This document shows positions 12,466 through 25,689 of a stretch of DNA of 64,000 bases, piece by piece (position 1 is the stretch's first letter; each line of letters opens with the position of its first letter). The notes beneath the pieces were generated by a model. That model searched no databases and had not been told where the DNA came from. It saw nothing but the letters and a program-made list of their open reading frames with translations. Made by a program: the position numbers and the translations under genes. Origin of the DNA: Pinus tabuliformis (Eukaryota; Streptophyta; Pinopsida; Pinales; Pinaceae). The DNA lies in contig CM062816.1 in assembly GCA_031772625.1 (NCBI GenBank), forward strand, positions 833,132,071 through 833,196,070, in the 5' to 3' direction.

Positions 12466-13386
12466 ATGGCCTCAAAAAGACTTCAAGATCAGGATATGCT
12501 ATATGGAGCTGCAAATTATTGTATCTGGATAGCTAGAAGGAATTTCCTACTAGGTGAGCATAGTCTAAAGATGTATGCAGAAAGGGTTATAACCATACCT
12601 ATCGGCTCGCAACAGCTAGAGAACTACAATAAGGAGATGGCCAAGGCGAAGAGGATGTTCCTTGATGGAGTTCGAGATCATATAGTCTTGCATTTCACTG
12701 CCAAGAATATGACAAAAGAAATGTGGGACACATTCGCTATGCTTTTCCAGAATCCTTCCAAGAATCAGAAGTTGTTCTTGAAAGAGAAGCTGAGGACCAC
12801 CAAAATGCATAAGGGTGAAGGGGTCACTCATTATTTCAATAGAATTCAGAATGCCCAAGATGAGCTTGCAATATTTGGAGAGACACCTCTCGAGAGTGAG
12901 CTAGTGCATATAACTCTCAATGGTTTCACCAAGGAGTGTGAAACTTTCCTCCAAGTTATTACTGGATGATATAACCTACCTGGATGGGATCGATTGTGGG
13001 TTGATTTCACTCAGGAAGAGATGAGGCTTGCTATGGTCGAGAGTAATATCAATGGAAGAAGCAGCAAAGGATCCAAGAGTGTGAAAGACGAGGAGAATGT
13101 AGCCCTTGCATCGAAGGGAAAAGAAAAGAAAGGTCTTAGTCTAGGATAAATCTCAAACGGAGAAGAAAAGAAGAAGGAATATTTGTCGAAGATCAAGTTC
13201 TTTAGATGTGGTGAGTTTGGTCACTACAATACCCAGTGTCCCAAGAAGAAGAAGGACAAGAAGGAAAAACAGGAGCATGCAACAACTTTGACAAAGATTG
13301 ATAATTTTGCCAACATGTTGGAGGACGGATTTTCTTTGTATGCAACTATACCTCCAGGAGAGAGGTGGGGAGATCTCGAGCTCTAG
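12466..13386 (+). pseudogene. Copia gag polyprotein fragment, two in-frame stops
   Basis: The frame starts at ATG 12466 and encodes a Copia-type Gag (UBN2-like) region with motifs such as MWDTFAMLFQ and EKLRTTKMHKGEGV. A zinc-knuckle region follows at about 13200. The frame is broken by TGA at 12967-12969 and TAA at 13147-13149. The knuckle reads FFRCGEFGHYNTQC, so its first cysteine is replaced by Phe. The downstream part is Lys-rich. There is no protease, integrase or RT afterwards. Gag would package the element RNA; this copy cannot make an intact protein. Confidence 0.82.
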
Positions 13387-13638
13387 TTCCCAAATTTGCA
13401 GAGATTTTGGAAGGATCCATGGAGGATAACATTAGATAGATGTTTTCTCAATGATCATTACCTTAGCTATAGGGGCCCACAAAATTGAACTAGTAGATGG
13501 ATCAATGTCAGAATGGCACAATCACATCTTGAGGGACATCTGCAAAACTAGTTGTAGTCAGTTATTGAGGGGTGCAGATAGAGACTCAGTAGATAGTGCA
13601 GAGGCTAGTTGCAGTCAGAGACTCGGGAGACAATGGAA

Positions 13639-13972
13639 TTATAGGGACACAGTTGATTCAAAATTTATTTCTCAGTTCAAGTAGTTGGAGTAGAAGCAGC
13701 AACATGAGAACAATTGCAGCGCAGAGTAGAGGCAACAACAGTGCAAGAGGCATAGTGCAGTGTTAACAACAATACAGATGCAAGGTGGTTCAACTACAAA
13801 GTGGCATTATAGGGACAATTGATTCAGAGTTTATTTCTCAGTTCAATTAGTTGCAATAGAAGCAACAACATGAGAACAATTACAATGCAGAGAAGAGGCA
13901 ACAACGGTGCAGGAGGCATAGTGCTGTGTCAACAACAACATAGATGCAGGGTGGTTCAACTACGAAGTGGCA
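13639..13972 (+). repeat. 168-bp tandem duplication inside the Copia element
   Basis: TTATAGGGACA, GATTCA-A/G-A/G-TTTATTTCTCAGTTCAA and ACAATGCAGAG-like blocks recur with a 168-bp offset (13639 and 13807). The sequence is rich in CAA/CAG-type triplets and sits where pol would be expected. Confidence 0.7.
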
Positions 13973-14089
13973 GACGAATCAGAGTATGCGTAGTGGCTTG
14001 GTGGACAGTGGCAATTGTCACGGTTGTCAGGCATCAATAACATGGGGGAAGATGTTATGGGAGAGAACACCTTCCTCGCTAAGAGGGAA

Positions 14090-15214
14090 TGTTATTTTTT
14101 GTAGCATTAGACAAGTGTTTTAGTCTCAAATTTGGTCATAGAGGCTCAGAAACACAAGATCTATAAAACCCAGAAACATTTTGGGGAAAAACACCCAAAG
14201 ACAACTCAATTAAATTATTTGATCAATAATTAAAAAATGCCTAAGTCTAACATAGGGAAATCAATTAATTAAAGGGAATTAATTAAGAAAAGTGAGAATG
14301 CTCTAGAAACTCACAAATATCGAGTTTGAGATGATCTTAGCCATTGGTGGAGATCTAATCATGGTTGTTGGTTCACCAACAATAGATTATAAGAGTAGGA
14401 CGATGGGATGGAGATAGACACATCGAGCTAGTGGGTGATCTAGGTAGATCAAATTTCCTAGAGAACAGAGATTTTGTCGGGAAGAGAATTCGATCTTGAG
14501 ATCAGTAGCAAAGGAAGAGGAGCAACAATAAAGATTCCAATGGATTTTTCCAATCCCAGATGAGTCACCTAGAGGAGGTCGACTTATTCCACAAAGGTTG
14601 CGCAGACAGTTCCATTTATTCCTCAAGAAGGTAGTTCAATTCAGCGAGATGGAAGGTTGATTTAGGTGCTGGAGACTAGGATAATTTTCCAGAGGGTCGG
14701 AGAATCACTTCTAGAGGCAACAGTGGGAAAAACGTCTTGATCAAAGGTAGATCCGGGGAGTGCGTGTGAGAGATTGCACAACATCTGTGTAGAGGTCTAC
14801 ACAGGGGTCCTGGATAGCCAGTTCGAGTGGCCAGATTGTTGCCAAATTGCTTGTGGAGAAGGGAAAAATTCCCTTAATAATTTTTCCAGTGATTTCTTTA
14901 GAGAGGATTTTCAGTTTGATATCCAAATTTGTACTCAGATTTTTTTTTACTGAAGAATAATAATAAAACTCTCATCTGCTGCACTAATTTTCCCAAATTG
15001 GGTTTTTCCGGGGACATTTGTCCAAAAATAACAGTGTCAATTTTATTACGTGTGCGCTCTATTTTCTTAGTTATAGATTTTATTTTCCATAATATTTTTA
15101 TGGTGAATAAATTACAGTGTGATTTATCTGTTATTTTGTCAAAACAAAATAAACCACATAATTAATTAGTTAAAAGAATAAATTCCAGTTTCTGCATTTG
15201 AAGGAATTTTCACA
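14090..15214 (+). repeat. Right LTR of the outer Copia element
   Basis: 1125 bp, TG at the start and CA at the end, preceded by the polypurine tract AAGAGGGAA at 14081-14089 and followed by the target duplication ATTCA. Confidence 0.9.
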
Positions 15215-15219
15215 ATTCA

Positions 15220-17481
15220 TAACATGGATAAATTCTATTTGGTTTCATTTATAGCTTACTAGCATTCACGCTGATGAAAATATGGGCTATGTTGAATTTG
15301 AAAGGGGCCACCATATTGAGTTAGTAATTAAAAACATATGTCAAACTCTAGAAGAAATGATAAAAGTCTTTAAATTTATAGATATTGATAAAGAAGCCAC
15401 ATTTTGACAATTGAATTCTAAAGAAACTTGGGAATGTTAAGCATCTAATGAGAGATATATGAATCTCATCCATGAAGTCGAGAATAAACATAAATACTTA
15501 TAATTTTCCAAACCATACTATGTGTGGATGTTTTGAAATCCTATTAAGAATACATTAGCATCTTAAAAACTTAATACATTACAAAGAGACTTTCACCTAT
15601 CTTTGAAAATAGAATACTAACAAATCCTAGCCTAATGTCCTAATGAGAAAATACATCTTAGTTCCATACTAGTAAGTCCAAAGACTCCCAACCCTACCCT
15701 CCTTCTAAAATAAATCAAATGCTTAAGAATATATACAAAGAAAATATTATGTTGATTAAAACCACATTACAAAATGTCAATTCATATTTTTTCACCTAGG
15801 AAAATATCTCGGGTAACCCAAGACATTTTTCTGGACATCCATGGATAACATCCTTAGTAAACTTGCTAGTTTAAACTAGCATACCTAACCCACAACAAGT
15901 CAAACTAGGTACTTACTGGGTTAGAACTAAGAAAATTCCCAACAACATTGAGAACAATTGTTTAAGCTAACCCCTTGAGTCACTCCAATTCAAGTTTATA
16001 AGTAAAGGTCCCTATTCTTCTTCGAGAATAAATTGACCCGATTAAAAATATTTGTTGAAAAGGAATTTCATTTATTGTTTGGTCTTGCATAACTCTTTCT
16101 AGTGAAGAAGAGTATTGTTTATTTAAAATGGTTTTTAATTTAACATAGTGAAGAAACATATTATAATAGTGTGTCACTATTAATTCAAATTTTAATTCAA
16201 TAAATTATTACTTGGGCTCATTGTATTCATCTTCCAACATAATCCTAGGTATTTTAAGTTAAACATCGAAGAAATGATAAAATATATATGTTATTGTTAT
16301 CCTTAAATACACACATGCTTACAATATATTAAGAAGTTAGGGTTACTAATGTATTTTTTATTTTTTTATTTTTCTTTTTTAAATATAATTGATCTGTCTA
16401 AATCACTCCTTATCGATGTATTTTGATCAATTATCAACTAATTGTGGTGATTATAGTCTCGGTTACTTTTTGTATTAAGTTAATTTAGAGAAGGTAAACG
16501 GGTTGGATTGTCCCAAACCATAAATGATGGGACAAGGTGGATGGAAAAGCCATAATGATAACGAGATTAATTAGGATATCATGACACTGATATGATTAAT
16601 AATAATTTATGAGAATCATATTTCAAATTTTTTTTTTTTTGGTTATTATTGTTTCATTTTTATTATTATTTTATAGCTACTTATAACTTAGCTTTAAATA
16701 AGTATTTACTAGTATTTTGGTTTATATGGTTTTACCAACATCATTGCTACGTGTTGAGAATAATGAGTTGCTAACCAAGTTTCGATCCCAAATGTTTTAG
16801 GGAATTATATTCTAATATGAGCTCTATTAGATACAATTATCTAAACATTTACAATAGAAAAATAAAATAAAAAATAAATAATGACAAACACATACACAAT
16901 ACATAGAGATTTTTATCTTGGAAATGTTTAACTAGGAAAACAAATCAATCTTTGTGTTTCACTATTGTTTATATCCTTCACCAAATAGACAACAAAATTA
17001 CAATGAACACTAACCTTGATCTACATTGACCAATATTCTCATTACATCACCAAATCCATCTAATTGATATTATCTCATAAAACATCACACTTGATGCATA
17101 ATATTCTTAAAACCTTACATCATGCTCTATTTATAGGTATTTCTTACCAATAAAACCTTGATTTGTAGCACTCAAATCAGCTAGAAAACTCTTGAGTCTC
17201 ATTGGCTAGGAACCTAAGAAGTATTACAATTCAAGAGGAAAAATTGAGAGCCCAATGTTATTGTGTGGGCTGATATTTTGCTAGTGGTATATTATCAAGT
17301 ACAAACCTCAACACACTCAGATGCCTACCATGATCCCCTGGTCGTAAATTTATGTAGCTCTAATGCATAATAAAAATTACATCACCAACAAAAGAAAATT
17401 TAAGAGAGATTTGGATTGAATTATAAATTGTGTATGATAGTGAAAATAGTTACCTAGGAGAGAATTCTAGTGTGGGAGAAA
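15220..17481. other. AT-rich non-coding DNA, possible retroelement remnants
   Basis: No coding region recognised. The stretch at 16880-16930 (ACACATACACAATACATAGAG followed by a GGAAAT-AAC block) resembles leader/LTR segments of old Copia elements, but no terminus or gene supports this. Confidence 0.4.
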
Positions 17482-17486
17482 ACAAA

Positions 17487-17820
17487 TGTTATGCAACCAG
17501 ATCACAAAATAGAAGAAAAGATAGAGCAACGATTTCAAAATCAGCGTCTTCGAGGGGGCAACCTCCTTTACATTACACAAATGAACAATTCTTGGATGAT
17601 ACAAATGACAAAACCTCCTTTCTATATATAGGAGTCTAAGGGGTCACAATATAGTCAACGCCGACATAACAATAATAATATAAGGGCACAACAATAACAA
17701 TGATGGGCTTCTATGGGGCACAATATTAACAATATGGGGACAATAGGGGAACAATAATAACAATAAGGGCTACAATGACAATAGTAATTGGGGAATCACT
17801 AGTATTATAGGGACCTAACA
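17487..17820 (-). repeat. 3' LTR of the minus-strand Gypsy element
   Basis: 334 bp with ends TGTTATGCAACC and GACCTAACA; contains a TATATATAG segment and many AATAACAATA-type runs. It matches 21206-21539 closely. Confidence 0.93.
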
Positions 17821-19313
17821 TGCCCCTCTCCTTCAAAAAAGTGTTGTCCTCAACGCTTGAGTAGTTTTGGATGCTTCTGTATAAAATGCATATTTATTCA
17901 ATAATGTTGTTAGAGGTGCTGCTATTCTCCCGTAATTCTTAACAAACTTGCGATAATACCTTGTCAATCCGAAAAATCCTCGCTAATGCTTTATGGATGT
18001 GGGGATTTTCCAATCCTTAATGGCTTTAATTTTGCCAGGGTCTACCTTAACACCTTCATGAGATACGGTATGACTCAGATATTCCACCTCTTGTACTCCA
18101 AAGAAACATTTCGATATTTTTGCATATAATTGTTTCTCCTCCAATAGTTTGAGCACCCTGTCAACATGTTGAACATGATCCTTCCAGGACTTGCTATAGG
18201 TTAGTATATCATCAAAAAATACTAACAAAAATTTTCTAAGGAAGGGTTTGAAAATGGAATTCATCAAACCTTGAAATGTAGAAGGTGCATTGGTAAGGCC
18301 AAGAGGCATGACCAAAAATTCATAATGACCCTCATGAGTTCTAAATGCTGTTTTTAGAATGTCTTTGGTCTTCGTTTTGATTTGATGATATCATGAACGA
18401 AGATCCAACTTGGTGAAGTAAATTGATCCATGGAATTCATCCAATAATTCATCAATGATAGGAATGGGAAATTTATCTTTAATAGTGAGCTTGTTGAACT
18501 CCCTATAATACGAACATATGAACCATGATCCATCCTTGTTGTGAACCAATACTACTGGAGCAGAGAAAGAACTTTGACTAGGTTGAAATATACCAGCCTC
18601 TAGCATTTTTGCAACGATACTTTTGGGCATAGGGATATTTGTAAGGCCTGATGTTTGGGGGAACACTTCCTAGAATCAAATGAATAGCATGATCATGATC
18701 ACGAATAGGTGGGAGGCCTTTGGGAGTCTCAAATACCTTAGATTTGATTGTCTAAGACTTTTTGGAGATCTGGAGAAATATATGATTTCGATGTGGGAAC
18801 CTTTAGTGAACATAATTGTGCAATTGCGCCTCGTTGTTCTTTCTTTAGAAGCTTTTTCATTCCGTTAAAGCTAATTATCTTTCCTGATTTTCCTGTGATA
18901 CCTCTTAATTCAACTTCCTTTCCTTCCGAAAAAAAATTCATGAAAAGTCCTTGAAAATTAAAAGTTATCGTACCTAAAGATTGTAGCCATTGGACTCTTA
19001 GTACAACGTCAACACCACCCATTGGAATGGAAAGCATCGGGATATTTAATACATATTCTCCCATGTATAACTTGATATTATGGCACTTTCCAGAGCAATT
19101 TATGGTTCCTCCACTTGTAACCATCACTTGACACTCTGGTGTTGGATATAGGAAGCAATTCAATTCTTTGACTATCTTACAATGAATAAAATTATGGGTA
19201 TTGCCCGAATCAATAAACACTATTACCTTTTTCTTCTTGATATGTCTTTCTGTCTTGATAGTTTGAGGAGTGGTAATTCCGGCCAATGCATTACAAAATA
19301 TGGTCAAATTCAT
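17821..19313 (-). pseudogene. Gypsy pol remnant: retropepsin and reverse transcriptase
   Basis: Minus strand, several frames. The protease region (19313-18738) has the catalytic block FIDSGNTHNFI. The RT region is split: 18666-18391 carries the fingers (FSAPVVLVHNKDGSW, SYYREFNKLT, KFPIPIIDELLDE, FTKLDLRS). 18315-17983 carries PFGLTNAPSTFQ and the active-site FFDDIL variant of YxDD. The frame continues as RT connection sequence to about 17830, ending at the polypurine tract. RNase H and integrase are absent. Frame breaks and stops make it non-functional. Confidence 0.88.
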
Positions 19314-19364
19314 TTGTTCTTTCTCTAGGGTTTGTTCTTGGTGTATATCCTCTTCTTTTGAAGT

Positions 19365-20535
19365 TTATTGTTCCTTTTCTTTCTCCTCTTCACAATATAT
19401 GTAAATTAATTTCTTCTCATCACACTTATGACCTTTAGTGTATTTGCTATCACAACTATAACAAAGCCCTTTTTCTCTTTTTTCTTCCAATTGTTGTGGT
19501 GTCAACCTTGTAGGTTGTGTAAGGCTAGGGGAAACAAAACTTCCATCTTTATAATTGTGATTGGTAGGCTTCCTTGTTGCCATAAATTTTGCTTTCCATT
19601 TTTATTGCGAACCTGAATGCCTTCTCCAATGAATCAGGTTCCCAAAGACAAACCTCATGTTGGAGGTTATCCTTTAAAGTCCCTATGAACACATCAATCC
19701 TATGCTCCTCTAGAATACCTTTTACCCTTATATTCAATTTTTGGAAGTCCTCAATGTGCTCCATCATTGAACCTTTTTGTTTGAGATTTATCAATTGGCT
19801 AAAAAAGGTGTTGCTTTTTGTATCCTCATAATGTGCTATCATTTATTCTGTAAAAATTGCCCAAGTGACAATTTGTTTACGAGAGAAAATCCATCGATAC
19901 CATACAAACTGATTGGGTTCCAAATATAAAGTTGCAATGTGTACATTTTGTGTGTTTTGCACATTATGGAGATTGAAATATTGCTCCATCTGTAGTATCC
20001 ATGTTACGGGATCCTTGCCATCAAACTTCTTCATATCGATCTTTGGAACATGGTGGGTCTTCAATCCAACGTTAGAGTCTATGAAATCATGATTAACATT
20101 TATTTTGTTCTCATCATGAGTTTCCTTTACTACCCTTTCGCCATTAGTAAGCATTTCTTGTAGCAACTTTGTCAAATCTATCTTCAAATCTTCCATGTTT
20201 CCTTTAAGTTTTTCTTCTATACCATCCATCTTAGCTTCCATGCCATCCATCTTAGCTTCCACACCATCCATCTTAGATTCCACCCCATTCATCTTAGCTT
20301 CCACGCCATCCATCTTAGCTTCCACGTCTTTCTTTAAATCATCCATATTAGCTTCCACGCCTTTCTTTAAGCTGTCCATCTTAGCTTTTGTTACATTTTG
20401 TGAGAGTGAAGTTTGTTGCACTTGGTCTCGTAATTTTGATATACCATGTTGCATTTCTTCCTCTTCTTCATTAGTCATGTTAGAGCTTTCAGGTTGCTTA
20501 CTAAGTGTTTCCATTTTCTTTCTTCGGGGCATCAA
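19365..20535 (-). pseudogene. Gypsy gag with short heptad-like repeats
   Basis: Starts at ATG 20535 (MMPRRKKMETL). An N-terminal region contains several copies of a 7-residue unit such as MDGVEAK (nt about 20200-20380), predicted to form a coiled coil. It is followed by a retrotransposon Gag core (PVTWILQMEQYFNLHN, then after a frame break SQLINLKQKGSMMEHIEDFQ). After another shift it ends in a zinc knuckle, CYSCDSKYTKGHKC. At least two frame breaks (near 19842 and 19560) separate the three parts. The final Lys/Glu-rich tail leads toward the protease. Confidence 0.85.
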
Positions 20536-21205
20536 TTAATGATAATTATGCTTCACTATGCCCTTTGAATTCCTTCAAACTAATTTTTCAAACCAGATTT
20601 ATGCAAAATAAAAAAAACTACACACCTTTTTTCACTTTGTAGGAGCTCGATATTGAATCTGTTGTATCTCTGTAATTGTAAATCTCCAAGGTCTGAAATT
20701 GCTTCCGCCGGTATCCCTTTGAGTCCTATTTCCAACCCACAAGCTTGATCAAGATTGAATTCTCCAAGGAAGAGTTATGTCAAATCTCCCACTATGACCT
20801 GATTATAGACTGGTTCAGTAGAGCTAACTTGTACAAAGTTCCACGTGTCACTATTTTGATCTTATATCTTGAAACCGATACAAAGAAAACTACAGGCCGT
20901 CCTCTTTCTGTAACTTGTTACAAAATTTCAATCTGATGCTCAGAGAGAAAGTTATGACGATTTTCCCCAGGTCACATGTTTGAGATATAATTTGGGAGCC
21001 TGCAAAAACCCTAACTTCATTGGATCATATCTCCGAAAATATAGCAAGACAAGATCTGAAATTCTTACCCAAGGTTCATCAATATTTCAAATCTAATGGG
21101 TTTTAATTTTAGCTTCTGAAACACCGTAGAAATTTTTTTAGCGAAAATTCCACGATGACCTGTTTGAAGTAGCAAAACCCTAGAATCCAAAGCTCTGATA
21201 CCAAT

Positions 21206-21539
21206 TGTTATGCAACCAGATCACAAAATAGAAGAAAAGATAGAGCAACGACTTCAAAATTAGCCTCTTCGAGGGGGAAACCTCCTTTACATTACACAAA
21301 TGAACAATTCTTGGATGATACAAATGACAAAACCTCCTTTCTATATATAGGAGTCTAAGGGTTCACAATATAGTCAAAGCCGACATAACAATAATAATAT
21401 AAGGGCACAACAATAACAATAGTGGGCTTCTATGGGGCACAATAATAACAATATGGGGACAATAGGGGCACAACAATAACAATAAGGGCTACAATGACAA
21501 TATTAATGGGGGAATCACTAGTATTATAGGAACCTAACA
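21206..21539 (-). repeat. 5' LTR of the minus-strand Gypsy element
   Basis: Partner of 17487-17820, 334 bp, separated by two bases from the primer-binding site at 21192-21203. Confidence 0.93.
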
Positions 21540-21544
21540 ACAAA

Positions 21545-24500
21545 TATGTGAGTGGTGCATGTTCATTTCAACGAGAAAGAGGATATTTTATGAAAATATT
21601 GGGTGGATATGCAAATATGAATGAGAAGGAGGAAACAAGAGATGATCTTCATTTGGATTTATTTTTCTCCTTATTCCATTACTACATCTCATAAAGAGGA
21701 AATACAAATTGTCATTATATATATTAAATTGATAAAGCATAACACCATCTTCATCAAATGAAATATTTATAAATTTTACAAATATTAAAATTCACAATGT
21801 GTGAATAATATTAAGCTAGCTCATCTTGGGTTTGATCTACATGGGTTGGATTGGGTTGGCTTGTAGGGTTAGGTATTTTAACCCAAAAAATGTTAAGTTT
21901 GAACTTGGGTGGTTTGGATTAGGTTGGCTTGTAGGGTTAAGCAATTCATCAATCAATTAAAACCAAGTTTATATAACCTTCTCTTTTCAATAATTATAAG
22001 TCATCTCCTTAGAAAGTAAATGGAATTCAAGGCCTTTCGATTGTTTTGAATATCTTGAGCTCTCCATTTTGGTTTGCTAGGATTGTATATTCTTCTTCAT
22101 TAATATGCATGGGAAAATCAAATCGAGTCTCTAATTAAATAAATAATAGCAATTTCATTTTGTTGACATGTTAACTCCATCAACTACTTTCCTAGATTTC
22201 ACTAACTAATCAACATATTTAAGAGGATTTCACATTGGAGAAACATATAAGGACTTTCTTTGTTGTGAAATTCAAATCTCCTGTCCTTAATGGACCCTAA
22301 TCTACAATAGAAGTGTTAGTGTTCTACTCTAGTAAAAACACATTGATAAATGGAAAGTAAATAAGTAATCATTGTAAAAAGTGATTAACTAATTGATTTT
22401 TTTGACGATAATCCATGGATAGCTTATTGTACTGAGTTTATCCAATTTTGAACACTCTATGTTAGATATTTAAGGAGTAAAAATCACTCCCATATTTTGT
22501 GAGTGTATCACACACAAGTCCAAAGTACATTTAAAATACCCAACAATATCCTTCATTAATTTTGTTTTAATTTCAAAATTCTTGAAATAAACAAAAGTAG
22601 AAAAGCATTAAATATCACATCCTTGTTTGGATCATGTTAGGCTCGATTTACAAGTCAATAGATTCTTTTTAATCTTCAAAATCAACATATATATTCAATA
22701 AAACATACCACATGAAACATATTTTTTTGTAAGTATAAAAATAAATAGATTCTTGAAACAAACAAATGTAGAAAAGCATTAAATATTCCATCCTTGTTTC
22801 CATCATGTTAGGCTTGGTTTACCTGTCAATGGATTATTTTTAATCTTGAAAATCAACATATATATTCAATAAAACATACCACATGAAACACAATTTTTTG
22901 TAAGTATAAAAATAAATAGTTAAAAAACTTTGATTCAACATTTAGAGAGAACAATTATTAGGAGAAGTGTCACTAACTATAGCTAGTATTTTTATTGCAT
23001 TAACAGATTGCATAAATGATGTTAAATAATGAATATATTATGAAAAATTTACCAACATATAAAAAGTAAGAAAACAAGATTCTCCTATTACAGTTCCAAT
23101 GCCGAAAACTTGAACTAATGAAGAGTACTAGGCATTATTGGAGTAGGATGGTAACAATAGATAATTACTCATCAATTAGAGATGTGATTAAGGGTACTTT
23201 ACTAGCACAATTAAAAGGGACATGGAGGAGTAGATAAATGACGTTAGTGGCTAGGTGGGTAAGCTCACAGTGATGGTGCTTTTATGATAAAATAGTGAAT
23301 ATTGGAAATGGTGGACATGATTGCACTTGAGTACCTATGCCCCTATCATGGGAAGGGGATTGGAAATGGATGCCTTAATGAGTTTCTTATTCCCACAAAA
23401 TAAATAGTTCTAACCTTTCAATAAAGTTTGTTTTCCCTTTTAAACCCAATGCTCCTTTGTAAGAAAGGAGAAAAAGAGAAAGATAGATATAGGAGAGGTA
23501 GTTATATTAATATAAATCTTTTCAAGCCTCATTAATTTTGAGGTTGATCTACATAAAATGGCTTATATTGTGTTTTTTCAATATGATCACTCAATCCAAC
23601 ACTTTGTTTTCTTATATAAATTTGCTTCCACCATATTGTTCCCATCTTTCTTATCTAAACGTGTTTTTTTTTTCATGTTCGTATTCTAATGGAATTCCCT
23701 CCAACCAGATCCATGAAGGTGATGTTGATGTGGTGAAAACATTAGAGGAGAGAAAATTTTTGTTTAATTTCAAGGAATAAAAGAAAAAGGATATGTAAGA
23801 GTTGGAAGTTCGATTTGAGGAAACTATCAAAGGAAATAATTCACTGAGTCTCCTTTAGTTATTAAGTCTTCCCTGTTGGAAATTAGGAAAATATTGAGAT
23901 GGGGGATGAATAAGTATTTTATAAAATTTAACAAATATTTGGCTTGTTAAACACATTAAACAATACAATGGTGCACCAATCACATAGATCTTGAACACGA
24001 TATATTTATGAGGATACCCACATGGGATAAAACCACTAATATTCTATTAATTATAATGTAAATTCAAGCACAAACTTAAATTTAGATAAGATTCTATAGG
24101 CACCAACCCCTATTTTTTTGCAACAACCCATTTGATGGAAGCACCCACTCCCACTGTTTGTAGGCACCAACCCCTATATCTTTGGAAGAAACTAGTTGTT
24201 GGAGGCACCAACTTCCATTGTTTCTAGGCACCAGCTTGCTAGAGGCACCTAACCCCTTTTTATTTACAGATGCCAACATGAAGGATACTCCAATCCCCTA
24301 TTCTACAAGCACCTGCTTGGTATGCCTATCATATACCTCTTTCATCACATTTTCAAACTTAGATCCACAAGATTTTTAAAACAAACTTTCTCATATAACT
24401 TCTTGCTTGTTGCTCCACCTTGGTCTTTCTCAAGGGTTCCTTCTCAGATATGCTCTAGTCCTTAGTACTTTACTGAATCTTTTAGATATGAACATAACTG

Positions 24501-24790
24501 CATATGCAAAGATCCCATACACCAATTCTTTAACATTCTTTTGTAGTTAGACTTTATCTCTAAACTACATTTCTTCACCTCTAGCCCAGATATTATCACA
24601 ACATTTAGATTTTCTCAACATCTCTTCTCCTGTGGCTTTGATCGAATTGTAGCATACATATATGCTATGCATATCTTCTTTCTCTGCAAAAAAAAATTAG
24701 TTCTCTAAATTTCTCATCCTTTCCCACTCTCTCTCATGCCCTGGATTTGATCTCAATATTCTGTTCTTTTAGCCTCTATTAGGGACTCAT
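21545..24790. other. AT-rich non-coding DNA
   Basis: No genes recognised. It contains the 171-bp tandem duplication listed separately and, at about 24100-24260, several copies of a short GGCACCAAC(CCCTAT) motif in loose tandem. Confidence 0.5.
22578..22919. repeat. 171-bp tandem duplication
   Basis: ATTCTTGAAA to AAGTATAAAAATAAATAG is present twice, copy two from 22749, with only scattered substitutions. Confidence 0.9.
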
Positions 24791-24797
24791 GTGCATA

Positions 24798-25680
24798 GTG
24801 TTGGAAATACCAAGAGGGGGTGAATCAATATTTCTTAATAATTTGTAAATTTTTAAATTATTCAGAGCGTTAACAACATATAAAACGTCAATACATCAAG
24901 GAACGACGCATAATAAATTTTAGGTGGAAATCCTTCTCGGAGAAAAACCACCGAATGCTTTTATAATAATTTTAAGAGTACATAATATGCTTAAGCTCCA
25001 ACTAAAAAGGGAAGCCCCAACTCCATAGTACTCTAGAAAAGCGTTCAATTTTTAGCTCAAATTGGAAGGACGCTCCAACACCCCGTTTTTATCAGCTACC
25101 ATTGATATGTTGCTCCAACACCCTGCAAGCTCCAACTTGCACTAGCACCACCTTGAAGTAATTTCAGGCTACAACCTGAAGGTGACTTCAAACACCTATG
25201 TTGCACCACCCAACCACCCTGAATTTAAAGAAGAAGAGATAAAACATGGGATTTTGTACCAGGGATCATGACCCACTTACAAAATATTCAATTTCTACTA
25301 TTAGTGTCCCAAATCCACAAGAAGAAAAAATCTGAAAATAAAAAGAATATAAGTATAGGAGCTAAGTTAGTGATGATATAATGGGCCACAAGGAGTGTAG
25401 TTGCTACATCAACTATCCAACTATCCAAGACCATAAATTTATCATATGAAGTTTGTTTTTGGGTTCTATTTCGCTTCTGGGAAACATCTTGATAATATTT
25501 ATAGAAAGGGAGAACAAAAACTAGAGGATTCCTTCAAATTCTACCCTGATTTCAATGAAAATATTAGAAATCTTGTTTATGACTTGAAATATGTGCCAAA
25601 AGTTCCAGGATGAAATTTATTTGTAAATATGGCTACAAGGTCAAATATGATTTTGATATGGTGGAAATATCAAATGATTA
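24798..25680. other. Possible remnant of a Copia element
   Basis: TGTTGGAAATACCAAGAGGG at about 24803 looks like an old LTR start. At 25560-25670 a plus-strand reading gives LVYDLKYVPKVPG, similar to the region after Copia protease (typically LYVPGL-x-NLLSV). No second LTR or intact domain was found, so the call is tentative. Confidence 0.25.
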
Positions 25681-25689
25681 GTTGAATGA

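Larger units (their letters stand above)
8427..15219 (+). mobile_element. Gag-only Copia-type LTR retrotransposon, with another element nested in its left LTR
   Basis: A complete element from 8432 to 15214 flanked by the 5-bp target duplication ATTCA (8427-8431 and 15215-15219). The left LTR is 8432-8469 plus 10895-11951, split by the nested element. The right LTR is 14090-15214. A primer-binding site resembling the initiator-Met type follows the left LTR at 11952 (TGGTATCACAGC), and a polypurine tract AAGAGGGAA precedes the right LTR. Only a gag-like frame is present; protease, integrase and reverse transcriptase are missing, so movement would need a helper. Outer LTRs are visibly diverged. 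Confidence 0.9.
17482..21544 (-). mobile_element. Internally deleted Gypsy (Ty3-type) LTR retrotransposon, minus orientation
   Basis: The element spans 17487-21539 with the 5-bp duplication ACAAA at 17482-17486 and 21540-21544. LTRs are 17487-17820 and 21206-21539, each 334 bp and very similar. GCTCTGATACCA at 21192-21203 is the reverse complement of the canonical Met primer-binding site. A polypurine tract (minus strand, AAGGAGAGGGGCA) lies at the left LTR. The order gag, protease, RT reads on the minus strand. RNase H and integrase are largely missing, so this is a defective copy. Confidence 0.93.
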
